Origin: Burkholderiales bacterium
GTDB taxonomy: Bacteria; Pseudomonadota; Gammaproteobacteria; Burkholderiales; Burkholderiaceae_E
Length of the DNA: 64,000 nucleotides
Direction: 5' to 3'
Assembly: GCA_026399835.1 (NCBI GenBank)
Contig: JAPLQE010000067.1
Span: forward strand, 1 to 64,000
Every line of letters begins with the position of its first letter. Positions within the stretch are counted from its first letter, which is position 1. The position numbers and the translations under genes are program-made. This document shows positions 39,350-48,915 of this stretch, piece after piece. Below the pieces are notes generated by a model, which saw only the letters and a list, made by a program, of their open reading frames with translations, was not told where the DNA came from and did no database searches.

Positions 39350-41750
39350 GGACCGCTGGATCGGCCGCGCCGTGCCCCGCAAGGAGGACCGGCGCTTCCT
39401 GATCGGCGCCGGCCGCTACCTCGACGACATCGAGGTGCCGGGCGCGCTGCATGCGCATTTCGTGCGCTCGCCGCACGCCCATGCGCGCATCCTGTCGATC
39501 GATGCCGACGCGGCCCGCGCGATGGCCGGCGTGGTCGCGATCGTCACCGGCCGCGAGCTCGCCGAGTGGACGACGCGCCACCGGATGGCACCCGCGATCG
39601 ACGGCCTGCACCCGGTCGAGATGGACACGCTGCCGATCGCGCGGGTGCGCTTCCACGGCGACCCGGTGGCCTGCGTGATCGCCTCGGACCGGTATCTCGC
39701 CGAGGACGCGGCCGAGCGGGTGGAGATCGACTGGGAGGTGCTCGAGGCGGTGACCGACATGCACCGCGCGCTCGAGCCGGATGCGCCCCTCGTCGACGAG
39801 ACGCTCGCCTCGAACCTGGTGTCGCATCAGCACGACGCCTTCGGCGACGTCGACGCGCGGATGCGCGGCGCGCACCGGATCGTCGAGGCCCGCTTCTCGC
39901 AGCACCGCCAGACCCACCTGCCGATCGAGACGCGCGGCTGCATCGCGGTCTGGGACGAGGGGCGCGAGCACCTGACGTTCCACGTCGGCAACCAGGTGCC
40001 GCACCCGTACCGCACGCAGCTCGCCGCGCGGCTGCGGCTGGGCGAGTCGCAGGTGACCGTGATCTCGCCCGACGTCGGCGGCGGCTTCGGCCAGAAGATC
40101 ACGCTGTACCGCGAGGAGCTCGCGGTCGCGGCGATCGCGCGCGCGCTGCGCCGGCCGGTGCGCTGGCGCGAGGACCGCGTGGAGAACCTGTCGGCCTCCA
40201 CGCAGTCGCGCGAGGACACCTGCCGCACCCGTGCCGCGGTCGACGCCGAGGGCCGCGTGCTGGCGCTCGAGCTCGAGATCCTCGAGGACTTCGGCGCGTA
40301 CTGCTTCTATCCGGGCAACTACCTCGCCCGCGTGGTCGCGATGATCGTGACCGGCCCGTACCGCGTGCAGGACTACCGCTACGACGTGCGCGTCGTGCTG
40401 ACGAACAAGGTCGGCAACGCGCCGATGCGCGCGCCGATGGCCATCACCAGCTGGGTGATGGACGGCACGCTCGACGCGGTCGCGCGCGCGCTCGCGCTCG
40501 ATCCGATGCAGGTGCGGCGCGTGAACATGATCGAGGCCTCGGAGCTGCCCTACCGGATGCCGACCGGCGAGGTGCTGCGCGACGTGACGCCGCGCCGCAC
40601 CTTCGAAGCCGCGCTCGACGGCATCGGCCACGACGCGTTCCGCCGCCGGCAGCACGAGGCGCGCGCGCAGGGCCGCCTGCTCGGGCTCGGCGTGTGCAAC
40701 GTCGTCGAGTCCACCACCTACGGCTCGGCCTTCTACAAGTCGGCCGGCATCCCCGGCTCGGGGCACGAGGCCGGCTGGCTGCGGATCGAACCGAGCGGCG
40801 CGATCAACGTGTCGGTCGGGCTGGGCGCGACCGGCCAGGGCTACGAGACCGCGTTCGCGCAGGTCGTCGCCGACGGGCTGGGCGTCGTGCCCTCGGCGGT
40901 CCACCTGCACCTCGGGCACACCGACGTCGCGCCCTACGGCATGGGCAGCCGCGGGGCACGCGGCGGCACCGCCGGCGGCAGCGTGCTGTGGCTGTGCGCG
41001 CGCGACGCTCGGGCCCGCGTGCTGGCGATCGCGGCACACCGTCTGGGGCTCGCCGATGCCGCGTCGCTGCGGCTGCTCGGCGGGCGCATCGAGCGCCAGG
41101 AGGCCGGCAGCGAGACGGATCGGCGCACCGACGCGAGCGATGCTGCCTGGACCGACACCGGCCTGGGGCTGGCCGACGTCGCGCGCATCGCCTACCTCGA
41201 TCCGACCGCGCTGCCCCCGGGCGTGCCGCCGGGGCTCGACTTCAGCCGGACCTACGATCCGCCGCCGATGACCTACTCGAACGCGACGCACGCCTGCGAG
41301 GTGGAGATCGACCCGGCCACCGGCGGGCTGCGGATCCTGCGCTACCTGGTCGCCGAGGACTGCGGCACCGTGATGAGCCCGGTGGTGGTCGAGGGCCAGC
41401 AGCACGGCGCGATCGCGATGGGCCTGTCGGGCGCGCTGTTCGAGGAGGTGGTCTACGACGACAGCGGACAGAACCTTACCGGTCTGCTCTCCGACTATCT
41501 GGTCGCGACCGCGGCCGAGCTGCCCGAGTTCGAGCTGCTGCCGATGCACACGCCGAGCCTCGGCACGCCGGTCGGCATCAAGGGCATGGCCGAGGGCGGC
41601 GTGATGGGTGCGATCGGCGCGCTCGCCGGCGCGATCAACGACGCGCTGGCGCCGCTCGGCGTGGTGGCCGAGCGCCAGCCGTTCACCCCGATGGCGCTGC
41701 GCGACCTGATCCGCGCGGGGCAGCACACGACGAAGGACGCCGAAGGATGA
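39336..41750 (+). CDS. Molybdenum hydroxylase large subunit (Mo-pterin binding)
   Basis: 804-residue catalytic subunit of the xanthine oxidase family. Begins [26 protein letters not shown], has the Mo-pterin motif GGGFGQK, a second glutamine-type loop GATGQGYET, and the catalytic Glu in [14 protein letters not shown] near the C-terminus. The CO-dehydrogenase loop AYRCSFR is replaced by [10 protein letters not shown], so this is not a form I CO dehydrogenase. It probably hydroxylates an aldehyde or N-heterocycle. Substrate must be related to what the adjoining importer takes up. Overlaps the next gene by ATGA. Confidence 0.92.
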
Positions 41751-42667
41751 GCGGCAGCACGAACGACACCACCCGCGACACCCCCCTGGCCGCCGAGGGC
41801 GTCCTCGACGTGGGCTTCATCGGCCTGGGCATCATGGGCCGCCACATGGCCGGCCACCTGCAGCGCGCCGGACACCGGCTGCACGTCTACAACCGCTCGC
41901 GCGGCAGCGCCGACGCGCTGGTGGCCGCCGGCGCCACCTGGCACGACACGCCGGCCTCGCTGGCCGCGGCCTGCGCCGTCGTGATCACCATCGTCGGCTA
42001 CCCGGCCGACGTCGAGGCGCTGTACCTCGGCGAGGGCGCGATCGTCGCGAGCGCCGCGCCCGGTTCGGTGCTGATCGACATGACCACCTCGAGCCCGGCG
42101 CTCGCGCTGCGGATCGCAGAGGCCGCCGCCGCGCGCGGTGTGCACGCGCTCGACGCCCCGGTCTCCGGCGGCGACGTCGGCGCACGCGACGCGGCGCTGT
42201 CGATCATGGTCGGCGGCACCGAGGTCGCCTTCGAGCGGGCCGCGCCGCTGCTCGCCCTCATGGGGCGCAGCGTGCTGCGCCAGGGCGGCCCGGGCAGCGG
42301 CCAGCACACCAAGCTCGCCAACCAGATCGTCATCGCGTCGACGATGGTCGGCGTCTGCGAGGGCCTGGCCTACGCGCGCCGCGCGGGCCTCGATCCGCAG
42401 GCGGTGCTCGGCTCGATCTCGGGCGGTGCGGCGGGCGGCTTCCTGCTGTCGAACATGGGGCCGCGGATGCTGCGCGGCGACTTCGCCGCGGGCTTCTTCA
42501 CGGAGCATTTCGTGAAGGACCTGGGCATCGCGGTGGCCGAGGCGACGCGCATGGCGCTGGACCTGCCGGGGCTCGGGCTTGCCAAGCGGCTCTACGACGA
42601 GCTGGCGGCGGCGGGGTTTGCGCGCGAGGGCACGCAGGCGCTGTTCAGGCTGTACGCGGACCGCTGA
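41747..42667 (+). CDS. NAD(P)-dependent beta-hydroxyacid dehydrogenase (3-hydroxyisobutyrate dehydrogenase-like)
   Basis: 306 residues. Rossmann motif GFIGLGIMGRHMAGHL (about 22-37), substrate loop DAPVSGGDVGAR, catalytic Lys in GSGQHTKLANQ, and the C-terminal helical domain with FVKDLGIA. Family includes 3-hydroxyisobutyrate, tartronate-semialdehyde and succinic-semialdehyde reductases. Last gene of the operon, coupled by ATGA to the Mo-hydroxylase. It may process the hydroxyacid or semialdehyde produced from the imported compound. Convergent with the Bug gene 18 nt away. Confidence 0.9.
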   Translation: MSGSTNDTTRDTPLAAEGVLDVGFIGLGIMGRHMAGHLQRAGHRLHVYNRSRGSADALVAAGATWHDTPASLAAACAVVITIVGYPADVEALYLGEGAIVASAAPGSVLIDMTTSSPALALRIAEAAAARGVHALDAPVSGGDVGARDAALSIMVGGTEVAFERAAPLLALMGRSVLRQGGPGSGQHTKLANQIVIASTMVGVCEGLAYARRAGLDPQAVLGSISGGAAGGFLLSNMGPRMLRGDFAAGFFTEHFVKDLGIAVAEATRMALDLPGLGLAKRLYDELAAAGFAREGTQALFRLYADR

Positions 42668-42685
42668 AGGCCGGCGGCCGCGGCC

Positions 42686-43744
42686 TCAACCGTCCAGCCT
42701 GATCCCCGCCGCCTTCACCACCCTCGCGTTGCGCTCCACCTCGGACGCGAGGAACGCCGTCGCCTCTTCCGCATTGCCCGAGCCCGGCACGATGCCGGTG
42801 CTCTCCAGCCGCGCACGCACCTCCGGCGACTCCAGGATCTTGCGGATCTCCGCGTTCAGCCGCTGCACCAGTTCGCGCGGCATCTTCGCGGGCGCCAGCA
42901 CCATCGACCAGGTGTTCGCCGAGAAGGGCACGCCGCCCTCGGCCATGGTCGCCATGTCCGGGTAGCCCGCGAGCCGCCTGTCGTTCGCGATGCCGAGCGA
43001 GCGGATGCGCCCCGCACGCGCCTGCGGCACCAGCGACAGCGGCGTGTCGAACATCAGCTGGATCTGGCCGCCGCCCAGGTCCGTCAGCGCCGGCTGCGTG
43101 CCCTTGTACGGGACGTGCTGCATCTTCAGCCCGTGCTGCGCCATGAACTGCTCCATCGCGAGGTGGGCCGCCGCACCCTGCCCGCTCGAGCCGAAGTTGA
43201 ACTGGCCGGGACGCGCGCGCACGTACTCGACGAGCTCCGCCGCGGTCGTCGGCGGGAAGCCCGGGTGCGCGCACAGGATGAGCGGCGCGATGCCGGTCAG
43301 CGCGATCGGCACCACGTCGGCCTGCGCATCGAAGGCCATCTTCGGATAGAGCGAGGGATTCGCCGAGTGCGCGGCGATGACGGTCGTGAGCGTGTAGCCG
43401 TCGGGCGCCGACTTCACCAGCATCTCGGTGCCGATCATGCTGTTGGCGCCGGGCTTGTAGTCGAACACCACCGGCTGGCCGAGCGCCCGGCCCAGCGGCT
43501 CGCCGACGGTGCGCGCCATGTTGTCGGTGAAGCCGCCGGGCGTGTAGCCGACGATCATGCGGATGGGCTTGTTCGGCCAGCCCGCGGGCTGGGCGCGCAC
43601 GCGCGGCGAGGCCGCGAGCAGCGCGGCGGCCGGCAGCGCGACAGCGAGCGCGCGCCGGGTGCTCGAGGCCGGCCGCGCGGCGGACGGCGAAGTGGCGGAT
43701 GCAGTGGCGGACGCGGCGGCGTCCTGCGGACGGAATCGGGCCAT
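42686..43744 (-). CDS. Bug/TctC family tripartite-tricarboxylate solute receptor
   Basis: 352 residues. GAGGAG 8 nt before the ATG at 43744. A 30-residue polar Ala/Ser-rich n-region precedes STRRALAVALPAAALLAASP ending VRAQ, a long twin-arginine-like signal. Mature part has the Bug landmarks IRMIVGYTPGGFTDNMAR, GANSMIGTEMLVKS, HVPYKGTQPALTDLGGGQIQLMFD. No membrane TctAB genes nearby; probably an orphan receptor or one using a distant TTT transporter. It sits tail-to-tail with the importer/Mo-hydroxylase operon. Confidence 0.9.
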   Translation of the reverse strand: MARFRPQDAAASATASATSPSAARPASSTRRALAVALPAAALLAASPRVRAQPAGWPNKPIRMIVGYTPGGFTDNMARTVGEPLGRALGQPVVFDYKPGANSMIGTEMLVKSAPDGYTLTTVIAAHSANPSLYPKMAFDAQADVVPIALTGIAPLILCAHPGFPPTTAAELVEYVRARPGQFNFGSSGQGAAAHLAMEQFMAQHGLKMQHVPYKGTQPALTDLGGGQIQLMFDTPLSLVPQARAGRIRSLGIANDRRLAGYPDMATMAEGGVPFSANTWSMVLAPAKMPRELVQRLNAEIRKILESPEVRARLESTGIVPGSGNAEEATAFLASEVERNARVVKAAGIRLDG

Positions 43745-43870
43745 CGGGTGTCTCCTCTCGTGTCGTTCGTCCCCGCCGCCGGTGCGGACCGGCTGCGGGG
43801 CGGGCGCGGCGGACTCGTGCCGCCGTCATCCCATGCTACCGCCCCCCCGCCCCTGCGGGGCGCGTCGCAC

Positions 43871-44689
43871 TCAGCGCCTGTAGGCCTGGACCGTCTCCCA
43901 CGCCGTCTCCTGCAGGTGGCGCGCGACGGCCGGATCGAGGCCGGCGGTGTAGGGGTTGCCGACCGGATTCACGCCCAAGACGGAGGCGAGCACCGTGCAC
44001 GCGGTCAGGTAGGTGCCGGCGACGCTCGGATGGCGCTTGTCCGGCACATAGAGGTCCAGCTCGGGCCGCTTCGCGATCGAGCGCGCGAACGCGAGGCCCG
44101 CGGGGATCACGTGCGCCCGGTTCAGCCGGCCGGCCTCGGTGTAGGCGTCGGCCAGGCCCTGGGTCATCTCGGGCTTGTCCTTGTACGCCCAGGTCATCAG
44201 GAACATCGGTTCGACGCCGTTGCGGCGCAGCGTGTCCGAATGCTTCTTCGCGTACTCGAAGAAGACCGGCCGCAGCTGCGGATGCACCGGGCACTGGCTG
44301 CAGTCCATCAGCATCGCCGCATCGAACTGCCGGCCGGGCGGATTGAAGCGGATCTCGTTGTCGCCGACGAACGAGTAGCGACCGATCTGGTCGGGCTTCA
44401 TGTAGGCGGCCACGTCGTGCCAGTCGATCCCCGAGCCGCTGATGGTCAGCGAGGTCGATCGGTGGGCGGCGCGCTCCTTGTCGGCCGAGGCGCGAGCCAG
44501 CAGCCCGACATGACCGTGCAGGCTGTTGTTGTAGTACATGAAGCTGTTGCCGACGTAGAGGATCGAGCGCGGCGGGTTCGCGGTGCCGGCGCGCTGCGGC
44601 ACGTCGGGCACAGGCATCACCGAGGCACAGGCGGACAGCAGCAGGACCGCCGCGGCAGCGGCGAGGCGGGACGTCAGGGTCGGGCTCAA
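43871..44689 (-). CDS. SGNH/GDSL-type hydrolase-like lipoprotein
   Basis: 272 residues from a TTG at 44689 that has a perfect GAGGAG 6 nt upstream. From this start a classic lipoprotein signal follows (LTSRLAAAAAVLLLSAC, lipid on Cys19). The ATG 14 codons upstream would bury the signal and lacks a good ribosome site. The SGNH block is ILYVGNSFMYYNNSL, with later SGIDWHDV and a C-terminal DKRHPSVAGTYL providing the Asp-x-x-His pair. Probably an esterase or acyl/carbohydrate hydrolase on the periplasmic face of a membrane. Substrate unknown. Confidence 0.75.
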   Translation of the reverse strand: MSPTLTSRLAAAAAVLLLSACASVMPVPDVPQRAGTANPPRSILYVGNSFMYYNNSLHGHVGLLARASADKERAAHRSTSLTISGSGIDWHDVAAYMKPDQIGRYSFVGDNEIRFNPPGRQFDAAMLMDCSQCPVHPQLRPVFFEYAKKHSDTLRRNGVEPMFLMTWAYKDKPEMTQGLADAYTEAGRLNRAHVIPAGLAFARSIAKRPELDLYVPDKRHPSVAGTYLTACTVLASVLGVNPVGNPYTAGLDPAVARHLQETAWETVQAYRR

Positions 44690-44845
44690 GGGATGCTCCT
44701 CACAGTCCGGCTCGGTCGGCCGGTGGGGCATGCTAGCCCGACGGCGGATCGGGCGCGCGGCGACGTTCCGAGACCGGACTCGCAAGGGCTCGCGGGCCCG
44801 GCGGCCTCGGCCACCCGGCCGATTGCCGGTATCCGGGCGGGTGAC

Positions 44846-44851
44846 TATGCT
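44846..44851 (+). promoter_or_regulatory. -10 hexamer TATGCT of the coiled-coil gene
   Basis: TATGCT (4/6) ends 7 nt before the ATG at 44859. It overlaps the alternative ATG at 44847, which argues for 44859 as the real start. Confidence 0.3.
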
Positions 44852-44858
44852 CTCGCCC

Positions 44859-45272
44859 ATGGGAACCTTCGATACCGCCCTGATGGAGGCGCTGCTCTCG
44901 GTCGGCATCTCGCCGGAGCGGGCCCGCGCGGTCGTCGAGTCGTTCGACCGGTCGATCGACGAGCGCTACTCACTGCACGCGCAGGTGCTCGCCACCAAGC
45001 GCGACCTGGTGGAGCTGGAGACCCGACTGAGCCGGGAGATCGGCGCATGCCGCGAACGGATCGCCGCCGGCGATGCACGCGTCAATGAGGTCAACGCAGG
45101 CCTCGTCGGGCGGATCAACGAGGTCAATGCCACCCTGTCCGGCCGGATCAGCGAGGTGAACGCGAACCTCTCGGCCCGCATCGCCGAATCGAAGACCGAG
45201 CTGCTCAAGTGGATGCTGGCCGCGCTCACCGCCCAGACCGCGCTGCTGGCCGGCATCGTCAAGCTGCTCTGA
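44859..45272 (+). CDS. DUF1640-like coiled-coil protein with C-terminal membrane helix
   Basis: 137 residues. Residues 1-45 are helical (LMEALLSVGISPERARAVVESFD). Residues about 62-105 contain four tandem 11-residue units of the form R-[IV]-x-E-V-N-A-x-L-x-x, a stutter-type coiled coil. The end KWMLAALTAQTALLAGIVKLL is a membrane helix. The layout is that of small DUF1640/CCDC90-like proteins, likely trimeric or tetrameric stalks anchored in the membrane. Function unknown. Convergent with the CoA-ligase gene. Confidence 0.75.
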   Translation: MGTFDTALMEALLSVGISPERARAVVESFDRSIDERYSLHAQVLATKRDLVELETRLSREIGACRERIAAGDARVNEVNAGLVGRINEVNATLSGRISEVNANLSARIAESKTELLKWMLAALTAQTALLAGIVKLL

Positions 45273-45273
45273 G

Positions 45274-45294
45274 GTCGGCCCGTCGCCGGCCGAC
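45274..45294. terminator. Hairpin between convergent genes
   Basis: GTCGGCC and GGCCGAC form a perfect 7-bp stem around a 7-nt loop, lying exactly between the coiled-coil gene stop and the CoA-ligase stop. No T tract, so efficiency is uncertain; its position suggests a shared two-way terminator. Confidence 0.4.
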
Positions 45295-47148
45295 TCAGTC
45301 GATCACGATCACGTCCGCTCCAGGCGGCTCCGCATACAGCCGCGCCACCCACGCCGCCCGCCGCTCGAGCCCCGCGCGCTGGTTCACGTAGCCCTTGTCG
45401 GTCATCTCGTTGCCGTCGACCGAGGGCGGCTCGGTGAGCAGCATCACGCGGCCCACCCGGCCGCTCGAGCCGCCGGCCGCGGCGTTCATCGCGCCCAGCC
45501 CGTCGCGGATGCACGCGATGACCGCCGGGTGGCGCGTCAGGACCTCGACCTCGGCCTCGGGCAGACCCGCGACGACGCGGCATGCAGCGACGTTCAGCCA
45601 GGCGAGCAGGGCCACGCAGGGCCGGTCCTGGCCGGCGACCAGCGCGTCCTGCACGACCGGCGAGGCCGCTGCGATCGAGGCCACGCGCAGCGTGCCGACA
45701 TGCACGAAGGTGCCCGAGCCGAGCTTGAAGTCCTCGACCACGCGGCCCGCGAACACCAGGCCCTCGGACGGATCGGCCGGATCGACGAAGGTCGCGGCGT
45801 CGCCGATCATGTAGAAGCCTTCGTCGTCGAATGCCTTGGCGGTCAGCTCGGGCTGGCGATGATAGCCCTTCATCACGATCGGGCCGCGGATGCGCAGCTC
45901 GAACTTGCCGCCGACGGGCACGAGCTTGAGCTCGATGCCGGGGTACGGCAGCCCGATCAGGCCGACGCGCTCGGTGTTCCAGTAGGTCGAGGTCGCGGTC
46001 GGCGCGGTCTCGGTGCAGCCCCAGCCGGTGACCATCACGATGCGTCGGCCGGTGTGACGGATCGCCAGCGCCTGCAGCCGGCGGTACAGGTCGTCGGGCA
46101 GCGTCGCGCCGCCGTAGCCCATCAGGCGCAGTCGCGAGAAGAAGTGCTCGGCGAGCGCCTCGTCGGCCTCGAGCGCGGTGGCGAGCATCGCCCACGCCGC
46201 CGGCACGTTGCTCATGTAGGTCGGCGCGACCTCGCGCAGGTTGCGCACCGTCTCGTCGAACTGTCCGGGCACCGGGCGGCCGTCGTCGATGTGCAGCGTG
46301 CCGCCGTCGGCCAGCACCGGATTGAAGAGCGCGTTGCCGCCCATGGTGTGGTTCCACGGCAGCCAGTCGAGGAGCTGCGGCGGCGGATCGGAGGGATCGC
46401 GCGGCCGGCACTGCAGGTACATCACCAGGTTCGCGCACATCATCCGCTGCGTGTTCGGCACGGCCTTCGGCATGCCGGTGGAGCCGGAGGTGAACAGCAG
46501 CTTGCCGACGGTCTCGGGGCCGATGGTGGCCAGGCGCGCGGCGACCGCCTCGGTGGCGCGGGTGCCTGCGAGCGTGTCCCACGCCAGGCTCGGCACGCCA
46601 GTGGGCGCGCGCTCGACGTGCACGACGGTCACGCCCGACAGGTCGAGCGCGGCGAGCGCGCGGTCGAAGGGCGGGCCGTCCTGCACGAACACCAGGCCGG
46701 GCCGGACCAGCTCGAACACATGGCGCAGCTTCGCGTGGTCGCGGCTCACCAGCGAATAGGCGGGCGAGACCGGCGCGGCCGGCGCGCCGACCTGCATCGC
46801 GGCCATTGTCAGCAGCGCATGCTCGAGCGAGTTGGCCGACAGGATCATCACCGGCCGATCCGGCCCGATGCCCAGGTCGATCAGCGCCTGCGAGACCGCA
46901 TCCACGGTCGCGAGCGCCTCGCCGTACGACACCCGCCGCCAGGCACGTTCCGGGCCGCGCCGCTGTGCGAGCCAGGTACGCTCGGGCGCCTCGATGCCCC
47001 AGCGGCGCAGCAGGCTCGGCACGTGGTCCGGATACCGTTTCAGCGGCACCCGCGAGCGCATGACGATGGTGTCGTCGTCACGCCGCTCGACCTCGATGTC
47101 GCGCTCGGGCCAGGGGATGTGGCGGAACGGCGGCAGCGGCGCATTCAT
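45295..47148 (-). CDS. Feruloyl-CoA-synthase-type acyl-CoA synthetase
   Basis: 617-residue AMP-forming ligase. Motifs: LLFTSGSTGMPKAVPNTQRMM (P-loop), WNHTMGG, GWGCTETAPTAT (A5 region), and the terminal catalytic Lys context MTDKGYVNQRA. N-terminus PPFRHIPWPERDIEVERRDDDTIVMRSR and the overall pattern match feruloyl-CoA synthases, which activate hydroxycinnamates. The usual partners (enoyl-CoA hydratase/aldolase, vanillin dehydrogenase) are absent; instead an acyl-CoA dehydrogenase is coupled by ATGA. The real substrate may therefore be another aryl or branched acid. Confidence 0.85.
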   Translation of the reverse strand: MNAPLPPFRHIPWPERDIEVERRDDDTIVMRSRVPLKRYPDHVPSLLRRWGIEAPERTWLAQRRGPERAWRRVSYGEALATVDAVSQALIDLGIGPDRPVMILSANSLEHALLTMAAMQVGAPAAPVSPAYSLVSRDHAKLRHVFELVRPGLVFVQDGPPFDRALAALDLSGVTVVHVERAPTGVPSLAWDTLAGTRATEAVAARLATIGPETVGKLLFTSGSTGMPKAVPNTQRMMCANLVMYLQCRPRDPSDPPPQLLDWLPWNHTMGGNALFNPVLADGGTLHIDDGRPVPGQFDETVRNLREVAPTYMSNVPAAWAMLATALEADEALAEHFFSRLRLMGYGGATLPDDLYRRLQALAIRHTGRRIVMVTGWGCTETAPTATSTYWNTERVGLIGLPYPGIELKLVPVGGKFELRIRGPIVMKGYHRQPELTAKAFDDEGFYMIGDAATFVDPADPSEGLVFAGRVVEDFKLGSGTFVHVGTLRVASIAAASPVVQDALVAGQDRPCVALLAWLNVAACRVVAGLPEAEVEVLTRHPAVIACIRDGLGAMNAAAGGSSGRVGRVMLLTEPPSVDGNEMTDKGYVNQRAGLERRAAWVARLYAEPPGADVIVID

Positions 47149-48425
47149 CGCGCGGCTCCCGGGCCCATGAAGCCGAACAGGTGGCCGGCGACCTTGCGCA
47201 TCTGGATCTCCTCGGAGCCCTCGGTGATCCGGTAGCGGCGGTGATGGCGGTAGATGTGCTCGAAGGGCTTGTGGCGCGAGTAGCCGAGGCCGCCGTGCAC
47301 CTGCATCGCCCGGTCGGCGGCCTCGCAGCACAGCCGGTTCGCCCAGTAGTTGCACATCGACACGCGGTCCGACAGCTTCTTCTCGACCTCGGGCTTGGGC
47401 ATGCGGTCCATCTCCCACGCGGTCTTGCGGATCAGCAGCCGGAGCATCTCGATCTGCGTGGCGAGCTCGACCAGCGGGAACTGGATGCCCTGGTTCGTCG
47501 AGAGCGGCTTGCCGAAGGGCTTGCGCGCGTTCGCGTAGGCGACCGACTCGCGCACGCAGAAGTCCGCGGCACCCAGGCTCGAGGCGGCCTGACGGATGCG
47601 GTTCTCGTGGACGAAGTGCTGCGCCACGCGCAGGCCGGTGTCGAGACCGGCGACGATCGCATCGGCAGGCACCCACACGTCGGTGAAGCTGACGCGCGGA
47701 TGGTCGGTCGGCATGTTGAAGGTCCAGAGGTACTCCTCGACCTTCAGCCCCGGCGTGCCGGTGGGCACGGCGAAGGCGGTGATGCCTCGCGCCTGGCCGG
47801 CCTCGCCGCTGGTGCGCGCGAAGGTCAGGCAGTGCGAGGCGGTGTGCATGCCGGTGGTCCACATCTTCTCGCCGTCGATGCGCCAGCCGGCGACGCCGCC
47901 GCGCACCTCGGGCACCGCGACCGTCTCCATGTGGGTCGCATCCGAGCCGTGCTCGGGTTCGGTCAGGCCGAAGCTCATCCGGAGCTTGCCGGCGAGCAGG
48001 CCGGGGATGAACGCCTCGCGCTGCTCGGGCGTGCCGAAGTCGCGCAGCGCGAGCGCCAGCGGCTGGTTGCCGACGATCGAGTGCTCGGTCTGCAGGTCGT
48101 TGTGCAGGCCCAGGCCGCGGGCCGCGAGGTGCTCGCGGATCACGGTCATCGCCAGGTGCGAGCCGTCCTGGCCGCCCCACTCGCGCGGCAGCGCGAAGCG
48201 GTAGTGGCCGGCGGCGTCCGCCCGGCGGCGCGCCTCGGCGAGCAGCGCTTCCCAGTCGGCGCGCGGCAGGCCGCCGGCCTCGAAGTCGGTGCGCGCCCAT
48301 TCGCGGCGGTGGTCGAAGAAGCGGATGTTGTCGTCGGCAGCCTCGAGCGGCGCGATCTCGGCGGCGATGAACGCGTCGAGCTCGGCGAGGTAGGCGACGA
48401 GGTCGGCGGGCAGGTCGAAGTCCAT
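47145..48425 (-). CDS. Acyl-CoA dehydrogenase
   Basis: 426-residue FAD flavoprotein. Blocks: LPREWGGQDGSHLA, FGLTEPEHGSDATHMET (FAD/substrate), WRIDGEKMWTTGMHTASH, RKPFGKPLSTNQGIQFPL, and C-terminal QVHGGLGYSRHKPFEHIYRHHRRYRITEGSEEIQ with the usual catalytic-region layout. It introduces the 2,3 double bond into the CoA ester made by the adjoining ligase. Start ATG at 48425 shares one base with the DUF6285 stop (TGATG). Confidence 0.9.
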   Translation of the reverse strand: MDFDLPADLVAYLAELDAFIAAEIAPLEAADDNIRFFDHRREWARTDFEAGGLPRADWEALLAEARRRADAAGHYRFALPREWGGQDGSHLAMTVIREHLAARGLGLHNDLQTEHSIVGNQPLALALRDFGTPEQREAFIPGLLAGKLRMSFGLTEPEHGSDATHMETVAVPEVRGGVAGWRIDGEKMWTTGMHTASHCLTFARTSGEAGQARGITAFAVPTGTPGLKVEEYLWTFNMPTDHPRVSFTDVWVPADAIVAGLDTGLRVAQHFVHENRIRQAASSLGAADFCVRESVAYANARKPFGKPLSTNQGIQFPLVELATQIEMLRLLIRKTAWEMDRMPKPEVEKKLSDRVSMCNYWANRLCCEAADRAMQVHGGLGYSRHKPFEHIYRHHRRYRITEGSEEIQMRKVAGHLFGFMGPGAAR

Positions 48426-48892
48426 CAGTCTCGGGTCCGGTCGTTGGCGGGAGCGGCTTCGCGCACGAAGCTCGGGTAGCTCGGCTGGTCGATCGCGACG
48501 CGGGCGAGCACGTCGGCCCACAGGTGCGCGGCGAGGCCGGGGGTGTCGAGGTCGACGCGGCCCTCGCGGATCGCCTCGCACAGGGTGCGGCGCAGCGTGG
48601 GCAGATCGGGGAGGCGGGGGGCGGCGTCGGTGCCGGCAGCCGGGGCGGCAGCCGCGGTGCCGGCGCCGATGGCGCCGCGGCCGGTGTCGGCACCCAGCAG
48701 CCCGCGCAGCCGCGCGAGCTCGGCTGCATCGGCCGCCGGCGCGTCGAGCACCTCGCGGCGCGCGGTGTCGAGCACGGTCAGGACCACGCGCGCCTGGAAC
48801 GCGGCACGGCCGGTCAGCGCCGGCAGCAGCTCGGTGCGGATCGACTCGATCGCTGCCTCGATCAGCTCGGCCGCACCGGGCGTGGTCTCCAT
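48425..48892 (-). CDS. DUF6285 family protein
   Basis: 155-residue small protein. N-terminal helix block ELIEAAIESIRTELLPALTGRAAFQARVVLTVLDTARREV, then an Ala-rich linker (about 75-95), then LPTLRRTLCEAIREGRVDL. Genes with this pattern recur between an acyl-CoA dehydrogenase and a phosphotransferase in proteobacteria and actinobacteria. No known activity. It lies 23 nt after the phosphotransferase gene. Confidence 0.8.
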   Translation of the reverse strand: METTPGAAELIEAAIESIRTELLPALTGRAAFQARVVLTVLDTARREVLDAPAADAAELARLRGLLGADTGRGAIGAGTAAAAPAAGTDAAPRLPDLPTLRRTLCEAIREGRVDLDTPGLAAHLWADVLARVAIDQPSYPSFVREAAPANDRTRD

Positions 48893-48915
48893 CGTCTCTC
48901 TCCCGTGCGTGCCGC

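Noticed and set aside
43849-43863. Terminator hairpin downstream of the SGNH gene
   Set aside because: Stem of 6 bp (CGCCCC/GGGGCG) but followed by a G run, not T, on the transcribed side.
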